This document shows, in pieces, positions 53,961 through 62,849 of a stretch of DNA of 64,000 nucleotides. Each line of letters starts with the position of its first letter. Position 1 is the first letter of the stretch. The notes under the pieces were generated by a model. It was not told the origin of the DNA. It saw only the letters and a program-made list of their open reading frames with translations, and did no database searches. Source of the DNA: Azotimanducus sp963663145 (lineage in GTDB: Bacteria > Pseudomonadota > Gammaproteobacteria > Pseudomonadales > Azotimanducaceae); assembly GCA_963663145.1 (NCBI GenBank), contig OY760134.1, positions 2,852,001 through 2,916,000 of the forward strand. Reading direction: 5' to 3'. Made by a program: the position numbers and the translations under genes.

Positions 53961-54590
53961 ATGGCCCTCGCTAGCGCCCAAATCATTCAGCTCGACTGGA
54001 TGGCGAAAGCCAAGGGAGGCGGCGAGCCGCAGGACGAAGCCCTGATGGAGGCCATCCGCGAGGGGGAAAACGATGCCCTCAACACCCTCATGACGCGGCA
54101 TATGCGCTCGATCTACGCCTTCGCCTTCAGTTTTTCGCGCAATTCCGACGATGCCGAGGATTTGACCCAAGAGACCTTCCTGCGCTGTTGGACCAAGGCC
54201 CACACCTACAAGCCTGGTCGCGTCAAAGTGTCTACTTGGCTGCACACCTTGACGCGCAACGCGGCGATCGATGCCTTCCGTCGCCGCCGCTGGATTCTCG
54301 AAAGCGAATCGGACGCTTTGGAGGGCGGTTTGGACAAGTTTCCAGCCGACTCCTCGCCGGAGGAGGCCTTGGAAGAACGGGACCGCGATGAGATTCTGAA
54401 GATCTCTCTCGACAGCTTACCCGAACGGCAACGAACCGCCTTGCTGCTTTGCTATGTCAGAGGCTTTTCCAACCGTGAGGCGGCGGCGGTGCTCGGCATC
54501 TCCCTCGATGCGCTGGTTTCCCTGCTCGCCCGCGCCAGACGCGCACTCAAATCAAACGTCGCGGCGATTGAATCAGGAGGGCATCAATAA
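53961..54590 (+). CDS. ECF-family RNA polymerase sigma factor
   Basis: The 209-residue protein has sigma region 2 (LMTRHMRSIYAFAFSFSRN, DDAEDLTQETFLRCWTKA and VSTWLHTLTRNAAIDAFRRRR) and region 4 (LPERQRTALLLCYVRGFSN, REAAAVLGISLDALVSLLARARRALK). Region 3 is absent, as in ECF factors. It directs polymerase to stress or envelope promoters. Its stop overlaps the next gene's start (TAATG), typical of a sigma/anti-sigma pair. The N-terminal extension of about 20 residues is variable. Confidence 0.92.
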   Translation: MALASAQIIQLDWMAKAKGGGEPQDEALMEAIREGENDALNTLMTRHMRSIYAFAFSFSRNSDDAEDLTQETFLRCWTKAHTYKPGRVKVSTWLHTLTRNAAIDAFRRRRWILESESDALEGGLDKFPADSSPEEALEERDRDEILKISLDSLPERQRTALLLCYVRGFSNREAAAVLGISLDALVSLLARARRALKSNVAAIESGGHQ

Positions 54591-54970
54591 TGTGTTCGGA
54601 AGAGATGAAGTCTGAAGAAGAGATCCTTGAAGCGCTGCGAAATTCGCGAGGTTTTTCGATTGACCTCGACCCCAGAACCGAATCCAAGATGCGCCAAGCC
54701 GTGTTCGAGCGCATTGATGAGCGGGCGCGAGTCGCAGACTGGCTGCTGCGTCCGCTCTGGCGGCCTGTTCTGGCAGTGCTCTTGCCGTTTGCGACGGGCC
54801 TCGCGTTTGGTCAGAGCGACTATTTGATTGAGGCTCCATTGCCGACGGACCCCAAGCAAACCGTCAATCTCGTGACCTCGATTGACGCGGCGGATGAGTT
54901 GCTTGAGTATTTTGCGGCGCATGTGGATGCGGAGGTGGAGGTGGAGGTGGAGGTGGAAGATGTCGAATAG
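54590..54970 (+). CDS. Putative membrane anti-sigma factor
   Basis: The 126-residue protein has a cytoplasmic N-terminus (SEEEILEALRNSRGFSIDL), one hydrophobic helix (PVLAVLLPFATGLAFG, about residues 62-78) and a short outer part that ends in a Glu-Val repeat. It has no zinc HxxxCxxC motif. AGGAGGG lies before the ATG at 54590. Its position right after the ECF gene, with overlap, supports an anti-sigma role; the sequence alone does not prove it. ATG 54605 is an alternative start. The 3' end carries the GGAGGT repeats. Confidence 0.65.
   Translation: MCSEEMKSEEEILEALRNSRGFSIDLDPRTESKMRQAVFERIDERARVADWLLRPLWRPVLAVLLPFATGLAFGQSDYLIEAPLPTDPKQTVNLVTSIDAADELLEYFAAHVDAEVEVEVEVEDVE
54931..54954 (+). 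promoter_or_regulatory. Four tandem GGAGGT Shine-Dalgarno hexamers
   Basis: GGAGGT is repeated four times without gap, and the last copy ends five bases before the ATG at 54960. In the overlapping frame it encodes alternating Glu and Val. Each copy matches the anti-Shine-Dalgarno fully; only the last is at normal spacing. A degenerate fifth unit (GGAAGA) leads into the ATG. Confidence 0.8.
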
Positions 54971-55505
54971 CAGCACCCTCAAATTGCTGGTTACCGGGCT
55001 CGCGATTTCCCTGTGTCTGAATTTGGCGGCAGTCGGATTCGTGATAGGTCGCCAGTCACAGGATCGTAGCAACGATATCTTGGTGACCCCGCAATCCGTC
55101 GCGCTTCAGGCACTCCCCGAGGAGCGACTGCGGCAATTGTTGGTGCAGCTTTCCGAATCGATCGATCCTGTGCAGCAAGACATGATTCGAGTGCGGCAGG
55201 TTCGCGGCGAACTTCACCGGCTGCTGGTGTCCGATCCCTTCAACCACGAGGCATTCGCACACAAGCTGCAAGAACTCACGGAAAATGTCGCGCGCGTGCA
55301 CGGATACAGCAACTCATCGTTGGTGAAGATCACCATGCACTTAACCCCCGGCGAGCGGCGCATGGTGGCCAACATGATTGAGCGTCCGCGTTATCAGCGT
55401 CCGCCTGCACAGATCTGGATGCAAAGAAGGGTGAACGAACGCTTCGACCCGGGGCGGCTGATCGAATACGAACTGCGTCTTGCTTCCAGTCGAAGCCAAC
55501 ACTGA
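54960..55505 (+). CDS. Periplasmic heavy-metal-sensor-like protein
   Basis: The 181-residue protein has one N-terminal membrane segment (LLVTGLAISLCLNLAAVGFVIG) and a helical periplasmic part: LPEERLRQLLVQLSESIDPV, VRQVRGELHRLLVSDPFN and LVKITMHLTPGERRMVANMI. This resembles the Metal_resist/CnrR/ZraP group (helical hairpin with LTPEER). No clear His/Cys metal cluster is visible. It overlaps the putative anti-sigma gene by 11 bases and is likely coupled to it via the tandem Shine-Dalgarno. Confidence 0.68.
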   Translation: MSNSSTLKLLVTGLAISLCLNLAAVGFVIGRQSQDRSNDILVTPQSVALQALPEERLRQLLVQLSESIDPVQQDMIRVRQVRGELHRLLVSDPFNHEAFAHKLQELTENVARVHGYSNSSLVKITMHLTPGERRMVANMIERPRYQRPPAQIWMQRRVNERFDPGRLIEYELRLASSRSQH

Positions 55506-55532
55506 ATAAGCGGCTTTCAAGTCTTGCAAGAC

Positions 55533-56663
55533 ATGCGAAAAACGTTCAAACGTGCATGGCCGCTGCTTGCCATGCTGTTGGTTGGCGGCGCCCAAGGGGG
55601 CGAATCGAGCGTCCTGCCGAAGACCGGTATCAGCGGCGTGTACGAAGTGATGGTTGGCACCGACGATGCCCAAGCGCTGGTGCGGTACTTCCAAGAGTTC
55701 GGGTTCACGATTCAGCGTGAGGCGAGCATCCCAAGCGAACGCGCCGAGGCCATTTATGGGGTTGCTTCCGAACTTCACTCAATTCGCATGCAAAACGGGG
55801 CGATCGACAGCCACGGTCTGCTGCGAATCTTCGAGTGGGAACAGCCTCTGGGACCGGGTGTCGGCTATGCGCCCCCGGAAACCGTCGGTCAGCGTATGTC
55901 GGTGATGCGTACCAAAGACATTTTTCGATTGAACGATGTCTATCAGGACCTGCGCCACAAAACGCGCCAGCCTTGGCTTCCGATCGAGCCGGTATTCGAC
56001 GATCTCTACCAGCTCGACGAGGGCGTGGTGTCTATCAGCGATAGACGTGTTGGGGTCAGAGAAAGCGCCGTATATGGTCAGCTCTTCAATCACGTGTTCT
56101 TTCAGAGATACGGATACAGCATTCCCGGATACGGAACCATCAGTGACGCTTCTCCTCTACAGACCAGCGAGTTCACTCATCACGACTTCATTGTTCAAGG
56201 CGACCTGGCCGCGGTGACGGAACACTACAGCAGCGTTCTCGGGTTTCACGCCGAAAACAGTCCGGTCATCGACGGCGACTGGCAACCTGGACCCGCACGC
56301 GTGTTTCTCATGCAATCCGGTGAGAGCCATTGGTATAGAGGCTTCGTTTCACCCAACAACGTATGTGGAAAACTGAAGTTCTTTTCGGCGGTGGATGAAG
56401 GCATCGAAAGAGACCGAAGCGACCACCAGCGTATCGGTGAGCTCGGCATCACCCTGCACAGCCTCTATACGCCGGAATTGGAATATGTACACGAATTGGC
56501 ACTGGAGCAGGGGCTTGAGCCCACGAAGATCATGAAGAACGAATTCATGGAAGACTCCTTCCTGTTCAAAGGCCCCGACGGCGCAAGCTGGCAAATCCTC
56601 CGGCAGCCGACCATCACCAACCAGCCATTGACAGAGTTTGAAATCCGGAGAGTGAACAACTAG
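55533..56663 (+). CDS. Exported VOC (glyoxalase-like) protein
   Basis: From ATG 55533 the protein of about 376 residues has a signal peptide (AWPLLAMLLVGGAQG) and two VOC-type modules: GVYEVMVGTDDAQALVRYF with an early domain, and EFTHHDFIVQGDLAAVTEHYSS, which begins the second; GPDGASWQILRQP ends it. Secreted VOC proteins are uncommon, so the ligand and any enzyme activity are open. A TTG at 55524 is also in frame. It follows the metal-sensor-like gene by 27 bases and precedes aroA. Confidence 0.75.
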   Translation: MRKTFKRAWPLLAMLLVGGAQGGESSVLPKTGISGVYEVMVGTDDAQALVRYFQEFGFTIQREASIPSERAEAIYGVASELHSIRMQNGAIDSHGLLRIFEWEQPLGPGVGYAPPETVGQRMSVMRTKDIFRLNDVYQDLRHKTRQPWLPIEPVFDDLYQLDEGVVSISDRRVGVRESAVYGQLFNHVFFQRYGYSIPGYGTISDASPLQTSEFTHHDFIVQGDLAAVTEHYSSVLGFHAENSPVIDGDWQPGPARVFLMQSGESHWYRGFVSPNNVCGKLKFFSAVDEGIERDRSDHQRIGELGITLHSLYTPELEYVHELALEQGLEPTKIMKNEFMEDSFLFKGPDGASWQILRQPTITNQPLTEFEIRRVNN

Positions 56664-56749
56664 CGATTTTGGCACCGCTCAAACAAGTGGGGAGTTTTGG
56701 CCGCTCGTGCCAAGCAACGAAACGGCAACAAGCGGATAATCTCGCCATC

Positions 56750-58018
56750 ATGTCGCTTCATCTCGCCAAACACTCAGCTATCTCCGGGGAAGTTCGCATT
56801 CCCGGCTCCAAGAGCCTGACCAATCGCGCCCTTCTGCTCGCGGCCCTGTCCGAGGGCACCACTCTGATTCGCGGTGCCTTGCGAAGCGAGGACACGGATT
56901 TGATGCGCGATGCCCTCACCGAGCTTGGTGTAGTGATCGATGACGATGACGGGTCATTGGCGGTTGTCGGAAGCAGAGGCGTGCTGGGTCGCCAACGACG
57001 TGACAAAAGGCTCTATCTTGGCTTAGCCGGCACGGCCTACCGGCCGTTGACCGCAGCCTTGGCAACCGGGAACGGCGTCTACGAGCTCGATTGTTCAATG
57101 CGTATGCGCGAGCGCCCAATCGCCCCGTTGATAGATGCCCTTCGCACACTCGGCGCAATGATCGAGTATCTCGACAATGAGGGATTTCCACGGGTGCAGG
57201 TTGCCGGTGGCGGACTTCAGGGAGGTGTCGTTACGGTGCCCGGCGAACTCAGTAGTCAATACCTCAGTTCGTTGCTGTTAGTAGCCCCGCTTGCACGCAC
57301 TGAGGTGGTCATTGAAGTGCCGGGAGAGCAAGTGTCGAAGCCCTATGTGGATATGACAATTCGTCTCATGGAGAAGTTTGGGATCTCGGTGGAACGCGAT
57401 GCCTATCGTCGCTATCTGATTAGACCCGGTACCTATGTATCGCCGGGAACACACGACATCGAGGCCGATGCCAGCAGCGCGAGCTACTTCCTTGCCGCAG
57501 GCGCCATCGCCGGAGAGCAGCTTCGCATCACCAACCTCGCCAATGAGAGCCTGCAGGGAGACTCGGGCTTCGCGGACACCTTACGGCAGATGGAGGCGGA
57601 TATTGTCTCCGACCCCAGCGGCACCGTGGTGAATCGAGCGCCCCTTCGGGGATTGGACATCAACCTCAATCACATGCCCGACGCGGCCATGACGCTTGCC
57701 GTCACCGCGCTCTTCGCCAAGGGGCCAACCCGTATCAGTGGCATAGGCAATTGGCGAATCAAAGAATCTGATCGGCTCGAAGCCATGCGCACGGAACTCA
57801 CGAAGCTCGGCGCGACAATAAAAGTCAATGAGGACAGCATCAACATCCAACCACCGAAGAAACTGCGTCAAGCTCGGATTCGCACCTATGGCGACCATCG
57901 CATGGCCATGTGCTTTTCACTCGCCTGCTTCGGCGACCAAATAGAGATAGAGAACCCGGAAGTTGTTGCCAAGACATTCCCCGACTACTTCAAGCTGTTT
58001 ACCGGATTGCTGCGTTAA
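56750..58018 (+). CDS. aroA: 3-phosphoshikimate 1-carboxyvinyltransferase (EPSP synthase)
   Basis: The protein of about 422 residues catalyses the sixth shikimate step. It has GSKSLTNRALLLAA (shikimate-3-phosphate site), MRMRERPIAPLIDAL (PEP Arg), SSQYLSSLLL, MPDAAMTLAVTALFA (Asp base), WRIKESDRLEAM, TYGDHRMAM and AKTFPDYF. The conserved LGNAGTAMR motif is LGLAGTAYR here: Leu92 replaces the Asn that contacts PEP and Tyr replaces Met. All other active-site residues are kept. The ATG at 56750 is chosen because the longer frame lacks family sequence. Its 3' end overlaps the convergent ogt stop by four bases. Confidence 0.93.
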   Translation: MSLHLAKHSAISGEVRIPGSKSLTNRALLLAALSEGTTLIRGALRSEDTDLMRDALTELGVVIDDDDGSLAVVGSRGVLGRQRRDKRLYLGLAGTAYRPLTAALATGNGVYELDCSMRMRERPIAPLIDALRTLGAMIEYLDNEGFPRVQVAGGGLQGGVVTVPGELSSQYLSSLLLVAPLARTEVVIEVPGEQVSKPYVDMTIRLMEKFGISVERDAYRRYLIRPGTYVSPGTHDIEADASSASYFLAAGAIAGEQLRITNLANESLQGDSGFADTLRQMEADIVSDPSGTVVNRAPLRGLDINLNHMPDAAMTLAVTALFAKGPTRISGIGNWRIKESDRLEAMRTELTKLGATIKVNEDSINIQPPKKLRQARIRTYGDHRMAMCFSLACFGDQIEIENPEVVAKTFPDYFKLFTGLLR

Positions 58019-58491
58019 TCGAGTTCAATCCCCTCTATTTGCAGCAGGGTGCGCTTCGCATCGAGCCCCCCACCAAACCCACCAATGCCGCCATCGGAGG
58101 CGAGCACTCGATGGCAAGGAACAACTATGGCGAGAGGATTGCTTCCAACCGCGCCACCAACGGCGCGAGCCGCGTTGGGCTTGCCGATGGATGCGCCGAG
58201 TTGCTTGTAGGAGATTGTCTTTCCGAAGGGAACCGCCTGCAAGCTTTCGAGTACTTGGCGTCGAAATCCCTTTCCGGTGAGACGCTTGGGAAAATCGAAG
58301 TCTTCCCGCTCGCCCCGGAAGTACTCGTCCAATTGTTCACGCGCAGCGGAAAAGTTACTTTCGCTCAGCGCCGCATCTGCGGGGATGCACACCTCTTCGT
58401 CTTTGGAAAAAGAAATCGTTTCAACACATTGGCTGTCTTCTCCCGCAAGAAGGAGTGTGCCGACGGGTGAAGGCATGGTCGCGCAGTACAT
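58015..58491 (-). CDS. ogt: Methylated-DNA-[protein]-cysteine S-methyltransferase (Ogt/Ada C-domain type)
   Basis: From ATG 58491 the 158-residue protein ends with the alkyltransferase core: FRRQVLESLQAVPFGKTISY, KPNAARAVGGAVGSNPLAI and VPCHRVLASDGGIGGFGGGL. The acceptor Cys126 sits in PCHRV, and GGFGGGL is the usual turn after it. It repairs O6-alkylguanine in one suicide step. Its stop overlaps the aroA stop. The open frame to 58563 lacks conserved sequence. Confidence 0.92.
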   Translation of the reverse strand: MYCATMPSPVGTLLLAGEDSQCVETISFSKDEEVCIPADAALSESNFSAAREQLDEYFRGEREDFDFPKRLTGKGFRRQVLESLQAVPFGKTISYKQLGASIGKPNAARAVGGAVGSNPLAIVVPCHRVLASDGGIGGFGGGLDAKRTLLQIEGIELD

Positions 58492-58595
58492 GGGTTGGTC
58501 CAAGGTTGATTTTTCCAAATTATAGCGGCTGAAGACTCGCCCAAGAGGCACCCTGTGCCACACTTGCGAAGATGAAGATATTAAAGGAAATCACC

Positions 58596-59279
58596 ATGAA
58601 CCAAGATCAAGACCTCATCATTGAGCAGATTCCGGTCGGTCCCATGCAGAACTTCGCCTACCTTGTTGGTTGGCGGCCCACAGGCGAAGCGGTATTGGTG
58701 GACCCCGCTTGGAACGTCGAGGGGTTACTTGACCGCGTAGATGATCTGGACCTGACCCTTAGGGGTTTGCTTGTCACGCACTACCACCCGGACCACTGCG
58801 GCGGACACATCGGTTCACACCAGATTGAAGGCGTAGCCGAACTTCTGGCCAAGCGCCCCTGCCGCATCTACTGCAATCGGCAGGAGGCCGATGGTTTCAA
58901 AAAGGTGACTGGCGTTTCGGAAAGTGACATGCTTCGTGTGGCTGGAGGCGATACGCTTAACGTGGGCGATCTGGAAATCCAATTTCTGCACACGCCGGGC
59001 CATACGCCGGGGTCGCAGTGCTTTCGCATCAAGGACACGCTCGTCGCCGGCGACACGCTCTTCATCCATGGCTGCGGGCGCGTCGATCTTCCGGGATCCG
59101 ACCCCGACGACATGTTCCGAAGCCTGCGGCGCCTATCCGAACTCCCTGATGACACCCTGCTTCTGCCGGGGCATCATTATTCTTCGCAGCCGAGTGCATC
59201 GCTTAGCTTTGCCAAGGCGCGAAACCCCTACCTGCGCATACAAGACATCGACATGTGGCGTTCGCTTATCGGTGTTTAG
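58596..59279 (+). CDS. MBL-fold hydrolase (glyoxalase II-like)
   Basis: The 227-residue protein carries THYHPDHCGG (HxHxDH zinc motif), HTPGHTPGSQCF, VAGDTLFIHGCGRVDLPGSD and LLLPGHHYS, in metallo-beta-lactamase order. SGDxLF-type and GRxDLPGSD stretches match the ETHE1/glyoxalase II subgroup. It probably hydrolyses a thioester or oxidises a persulfide; the two cannot be separated. The ATG at 58596 has AAAGGA seven bases upstream. It is divergent from ogt and convergent with the TonB-dependent receptor. Confidence 0.88.
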   Translation: MNQDQDLIIEQIPVGPMQNFAYLVGWRPTGEAVLVDPAWNVEGLLDRVDDLDLTLRGLLVTHYHPDHCGGHIGSHQIEGVAELLAKRPCRIYCNRQEADGFKKVTGVSESDMLRVAGGDTLNVGDLEIQFLHTPGHTPGSQCFRIKDTLVAGDTLFIHGCGRVDLPGSDPDDMFRSLRRLSELPDDTLLLPGHHYSSQPSASLSFAKARNPYLRIQDIDMWRSLIGV

Positions 59280-59282
59280 CTC

Positions 59283-61937
59283 CTACATATCCCAAATGGC
59301 TCTCAGATAGTAGAAGCCGCCGTTGAAGCCATAAGGCGAGGTCTCCGCGTATATGAGGCCGGAGACGTTTCCGTCCAATTCGGAAGGGTATTCGTCCAAA
59401 ATGTTTTCAGCGCCCAAGATGAGGCGCAGGGACTCGTTAAAGCTGCACGAAACTTCCGCGTCAACTAGGAACTTCGCGTCCGCCTGGAAACGCGCGGATG
59501 CATCATCAGTCGAAAACTCCACGAATTCATCGTAGTAGCGCAAACGAGCCAAGACGCCCCAAGGGCCTTGCTGGTGGTCGAACGACAGGGTGAATCGAAC
59601 ATTGGGTAGATTTTCTTCGAGTTGTTCAACGCGCTTGTCGTTAATGAACTCTGGATTTCGGTCATCAACTGTGGTTTCCGTCCAGTTGATGGCGAGGTTC
59701 ATATTGGTCGCTCCAACGCCAAAGTCCAAGGGATAGGTCGCAACCACATCAATACCTTGCGTGGTGGTGGAGAAGTCATTGGTGTAAAACCGAACGGCAG
59801 TGAAGGAGGTGGCATCGGCGACCCCCTGGGCCAGAAGCTGTTGAATATCCGCAGAGGTGAGATTGAACTCGGAGCTTCTGGCGATTCGGTCTTCCACTTC
59901 AATGTGGAAATAGTCAATCGTGATATCCAAGGCCTCAAGCTGAACCACCGTGCCGATGGTGACATTCACGGCCTCCTCGGGCGTGAGCGGCTTGCCGCCC
60001 ACGATGGCCGCCGCCGGGTGCGTCGGCGGAAGTGTGGCCTCATCGGCCAGCATTCCGCCGGTGAAGGCGGTCGTCACGTTGAGGATATTTGCTTGCCCAA
60101 CGGTCGGCGCACGGAAGCCGGTGCTAATCGCCCCGCGCAGGGAAAGGAACTCGTTGACATCAAGAAGCGCAGCCACTTTGAAATCAAAGGTGGTGTCAAC
60201 ATCCTCGTGGTCCTCATAGCGACCTGCGACCTGAAAGGTGAAGGCATCGGTCACATCGATTTCCAAGTCGGCATAGCCCGCATAGCTCTTGCGATCAAAC
60301 ACGCCCGCAAGTCGGGGTCCGAATCCGGTGAATCCATTGGACCCAATGCCGAACCCCTGCTCCGCGAGACCGCCGGGCCGGTCGTCAATGAACCAAGAGT
60401 TCTCGTCACCGCTCTCGACTTTGAATTCCTCGCTTCGGTGTTCCAAGCCGAACGCGAGGTGGGCATCCTTACCGCCAATGGTGATGGATTTGGCCAGGTC
60501 GAAGTTGAGCGTGTAGTCAGTTTCCGTGTATGAACCTGGAAAATAGTTGATTGGAATCTCTTTGCGTTGACCGTGCGGCAGCTTGGCCAAGAGTTGCGGG
60601 TTGATCGTGTGGCGCATGTGAAAGTCGATGTCATTGACGCCAAACGCGGCACTGGCATCGAATTCCCAGCCACTAACAAAGTCTCCACGCACACCGAAGG
60701 CGAGGGCATAGTCTACAAGCGTGCCTCCAAACCTCGGCACAAACCCGCCCGGGAAGGCTGAAATAAAGGAAAAGCAATTGGGGTTCGCATCAACCGCAGA
60801 GATGTCCGCAGCATTGGCGACATTGTTCATGATCCGAATTGGGGGGCACACGTCGTCATCGTGAATGCCGCCGGGCGACAGGTCTGCAACCTTGACGGTG
60901 TCGTAGGTCATGCCGTCAATGGTGACTTCGGGGCCATCAAAGATGCCGCTGCGCGTGTGCGGATTTCGGAAATAGAAACCTCCTTCAACTTTTCGAGTGG
61001 AGTAATTTCCGAAGGCATAGGCTTCACGCCCGTTACCGAGCTCGAGTCCCAAGTTTCCGAACAGCTTGTAGTCGTATTCAAATTCGGGCGCGCCCCACAC
61101 CATGACGGTGGGGTGAAAAACGTGAGGATAGCTGGGATCATCGATGTATCTGTTGCCGGCATCCACCAAGCCCTGCGCATCGGAGCGCTGCTGGGCGCGG
61201 CTGGTGGGATCGGACTGCTTGTATTCGAAGCTGAAGTTTGCGAATCCTGCCTCCGTCAAGGCCAACCCAACGTTTCCCGCAAGACTCACGGCATCGCCGT
61301 CACCCTCGTAGTAGCTGCCGTATCGCGCTTCAAGCGTCCCACCCTCGGATGCGTCTTTCAAGGTGAGATTGATCACGCCCGCAATAGCATCGGAGCCGTA
61401 CTGGGAGGCGGCACCGTCGCGCAATACTTCAACGCTTTTAATCGCGATGGCGGGAATGGCGGACAGATCGGGGCCTTGCGAACCATCCGCCACGCCGTTG
61501 CCTAGGAAGGTAATGACGGCAGCCCTATGACGACGCTTTCGATTCACGAGCACAAGGGTCGAATCGGGCGGCAGGCCGCGCAGTTTGGCAGGCCGAACGA
61601 GCGTCGCGGCATCATTGATGGGCTGCTGGTCGATGTTGTAGGAAGGTACGAGCGCCGCCAGCAAGGCATCCATGTCGGTCGGCCCCTGGCTACCTAGATC
61701 GTCCCCACCAATGAAGTCAACCGGTACTAAGGAATCGGTTGCGGATCTGCCTTGCGAGCGACGGGTGCCCAGAACAACCACTTCCTCGATCTCGGCTTGC
61801 GGGTCGGCCTCTTCGGCGGCCTCTTCAGCCATGACAACACCGGTCGGCAACCACATCACCAAAAGACCAAGAATGAGGCCGTACAGACCGCCTCTGAACT
61901 GCGGATCAAAATAGTTCGTTTGGAATTTGCTCGCCAT
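59283..61937 (-). CDS. TonB-dependent outer-membrane receptor
   Basis: The 884-residue protein has a signal peptide (LYGLILGLLVMWLPTGVVMA), a TonB-box-like EIEEVVVLGTRR at about residue 60 and a plug domain (LPPDSTLVLVNRKRRHRAAV, AIKSVEVLRDGAASQYGSDA, IAGVINLTLKDASEGG). A long beta-barrel region follows, ending GFNGGFYYLRAIWDM. Such receptors import siderophores, vitamin B12, glycans or peptides with TonB energy. The substrate is unknown; no adjacent uptake genes exist. The last residue is Met rather than Phe, unusual for barrel insertion. Confidence 0.92.
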   Translation of the reverse strand: MASKFQTNYFDPQFRGGLYGLILGLLVMWLPTGVVMAEEAAEEADPQAEIEEVVVLGTRRSQGRSATDSLVPVDFIGGDDLGSQGPTDMDALLAALVPSYNIDQQPINDAATLVRPAKLRGLPPDSTLVLVNRKRRHRAAVITFLGNGVADGSQGPDLSAIPAIAIKSVEVLRDGAASQYGSDAIAGVINLTLKDASEGGTLEARYGSYYEGDGDAVSLAGNVGLALTEAGFANFSFEYKQSDPTSRAQQRSDAQGLVDAGNRYIDDPSYPHVFHPTVMVWGAPEFEYDYKLFGNLGLELGNGREAYAFGNYSTRKVEGGFYFRNPHTRSGIFDGPEVTIDGMTYDTVKVADLSPGGIHDDDVCPPIRIMNNVANAADISAVDANPNCFSFISAFPGGFVPRFGGTLVDYALAFGVRGDFVSGWEFDASAAFGVNDIDFHMRHTINPQLLAKLPHGQRKEIPINYFPGSYTETDYTLNFDLAKSITIGGKDAHLAFGLEHRSEEFKVESGDENSWFIDDRPGGLAEQGFGIGSNGFTGFGPRLAGVFDRKSYAGYADLEIDVTDAFTFQVAGRYEDHEDVDTTFDFKVAALLDVNEFLSLRGAISTGFRAPTVGQANILNVTTAFTGGMLADEATLPPTHPAAAIVGGKPLTPEEAVNVTIGTVVQLEALDITIDYFHIEVEDRIARSSEFNLTSADIQQLLAQGVADATSFTAVRFYTNDFSTTTQGIDVVATYPLDFGVGATNMNLAINWTETTVDDRNPEFINDKRVEQLEENLPNVRFTLSFDHQQGPWGVLARLRYYDEFVEFSTDDASARFQADAKFLVDAEVSCSFNESLRLILGAENILDEYPSELDGNVSGLIYAETSPYGFNGGFYYLRAIWDM

Positions 61938-62148
61938 GCTCAATCTCCCTTTTCGACTACAAACCAATCAAGCGCTTAATTATAACCTCAAGACGACGAC
62001 CGCCCCTATTCAAAGGAAGATCAAGGTTGAGAGAACAATGAGGCGACAAGCTTCTTCCGCAGCTTGTCCAGATTTAAGGGCAAATTTCCTACAAGGCATT
62101 GAGATATTACGCATGTGGCGACATCGACACACGACTAGGCTCAAAGCC

Positions 62149-62841
62149 ATGCTCAAGAACCTCCAATTCTCCCTCTTGCCGGGGAACTGCCTGCTTTGCG
62201 GTTCGCCGAGCCATCGTGCAATGGATCTCTGCGAGCCTTGTGAGCAGGACTTGCCTTGGAACATACGCGCGTGTGCGAGGTGCGCCCTGCCGGCGGAATC
62301 GGCAGGCATGAAAACATGTCATCGGTGCCGTGACCGCCAGTTCGCATTTGATGCGGTGTGCGCTCCTTTTCTCTACCAAGATGAGATCGCGCGACTTATG
62401 TTGCGAGCGAAGTTCAAAGTTGGGCTGACAGGCCTTGCACTGGTTTCGGAACTCTCTGCTGCGCAGGCCGCGCTTGTGCGCGAGAAGCCGGACCTATTGG
62501 TTCCCGTGCCCCTTGCCTGGCGGCGCATGGTGGAACGTGGATTCAACCAATCCGCGCTCATTGCCAGACATTATGGTCGCCACCTCGGTATCCCCGTATG
62601 TAGCCGCACGCTGAGGCGCAAACGCCATACGCGAGCACAATCGGGACTTTCGCGTCGGGCGCGCCTGAAAAACCTTGTTGGTGCGTTCGAAGCTCGTGGC
62701 GACCTCGGGGGACAGACCGTTGCACTCGTCGATGACGTGCTGACCACCGGCGCCACGGCGCTTGCGGCCAGCAAAGCACTCAAGAAGGCGGGCGCCAAGA
62801 AGGTCTTCGTCTGGGTGTGCGCGAGAACGCCGGATCCCTGA
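62149..62841 (+). CDS. comF: ComF-family amidophosphoribosyltransferase-like protein
   Basis: From ATG 62149 the 230-residue protein starts with four-Cys zinc-finger pairs (CLLCGSPSH, CEPCEQDL, CARCALPAES, CHRCRDRQF) and ends in a PRTase domain with VPVPLAWRRMVERGFNQSAL and VALVDDVLTTGATALAAS. ComF/GntX proteins support DNA uptake for transformation or nutrient use. The start is not certain: ATG 62113 and others lie in frame. It is divergent from the TonB-dependent receptor gene. Confidence 0.9.
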   Translation: MLKNLQFSLLPGNCLLCGSPSHRAMDLCEPCEQDLPWNIRACARCALPAESAGMKTCHRCRDRQFAFDAVCAPFLYQDEIARLMLRAKFKVGLTGLALVSELSAAQAALVREKPDLLVPVPLAWRRMVERGFNQSALIARHYGRHLGIPVCSRTLRRKRHTRAQSGLSRRARLKNLVGAFEARGDLGGQTVALVDDVLTTGATALAASKALKKAGAKKVFVWVCARTPDP

Positions 62842-62849
62842 AGGGCAGG

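Noticed and set aside
59622..60533. 303-residue plus-strand ORF
   Set aside because: It is antisense to the TonB-dependent receptor barrel, a common source of long spurious frames.
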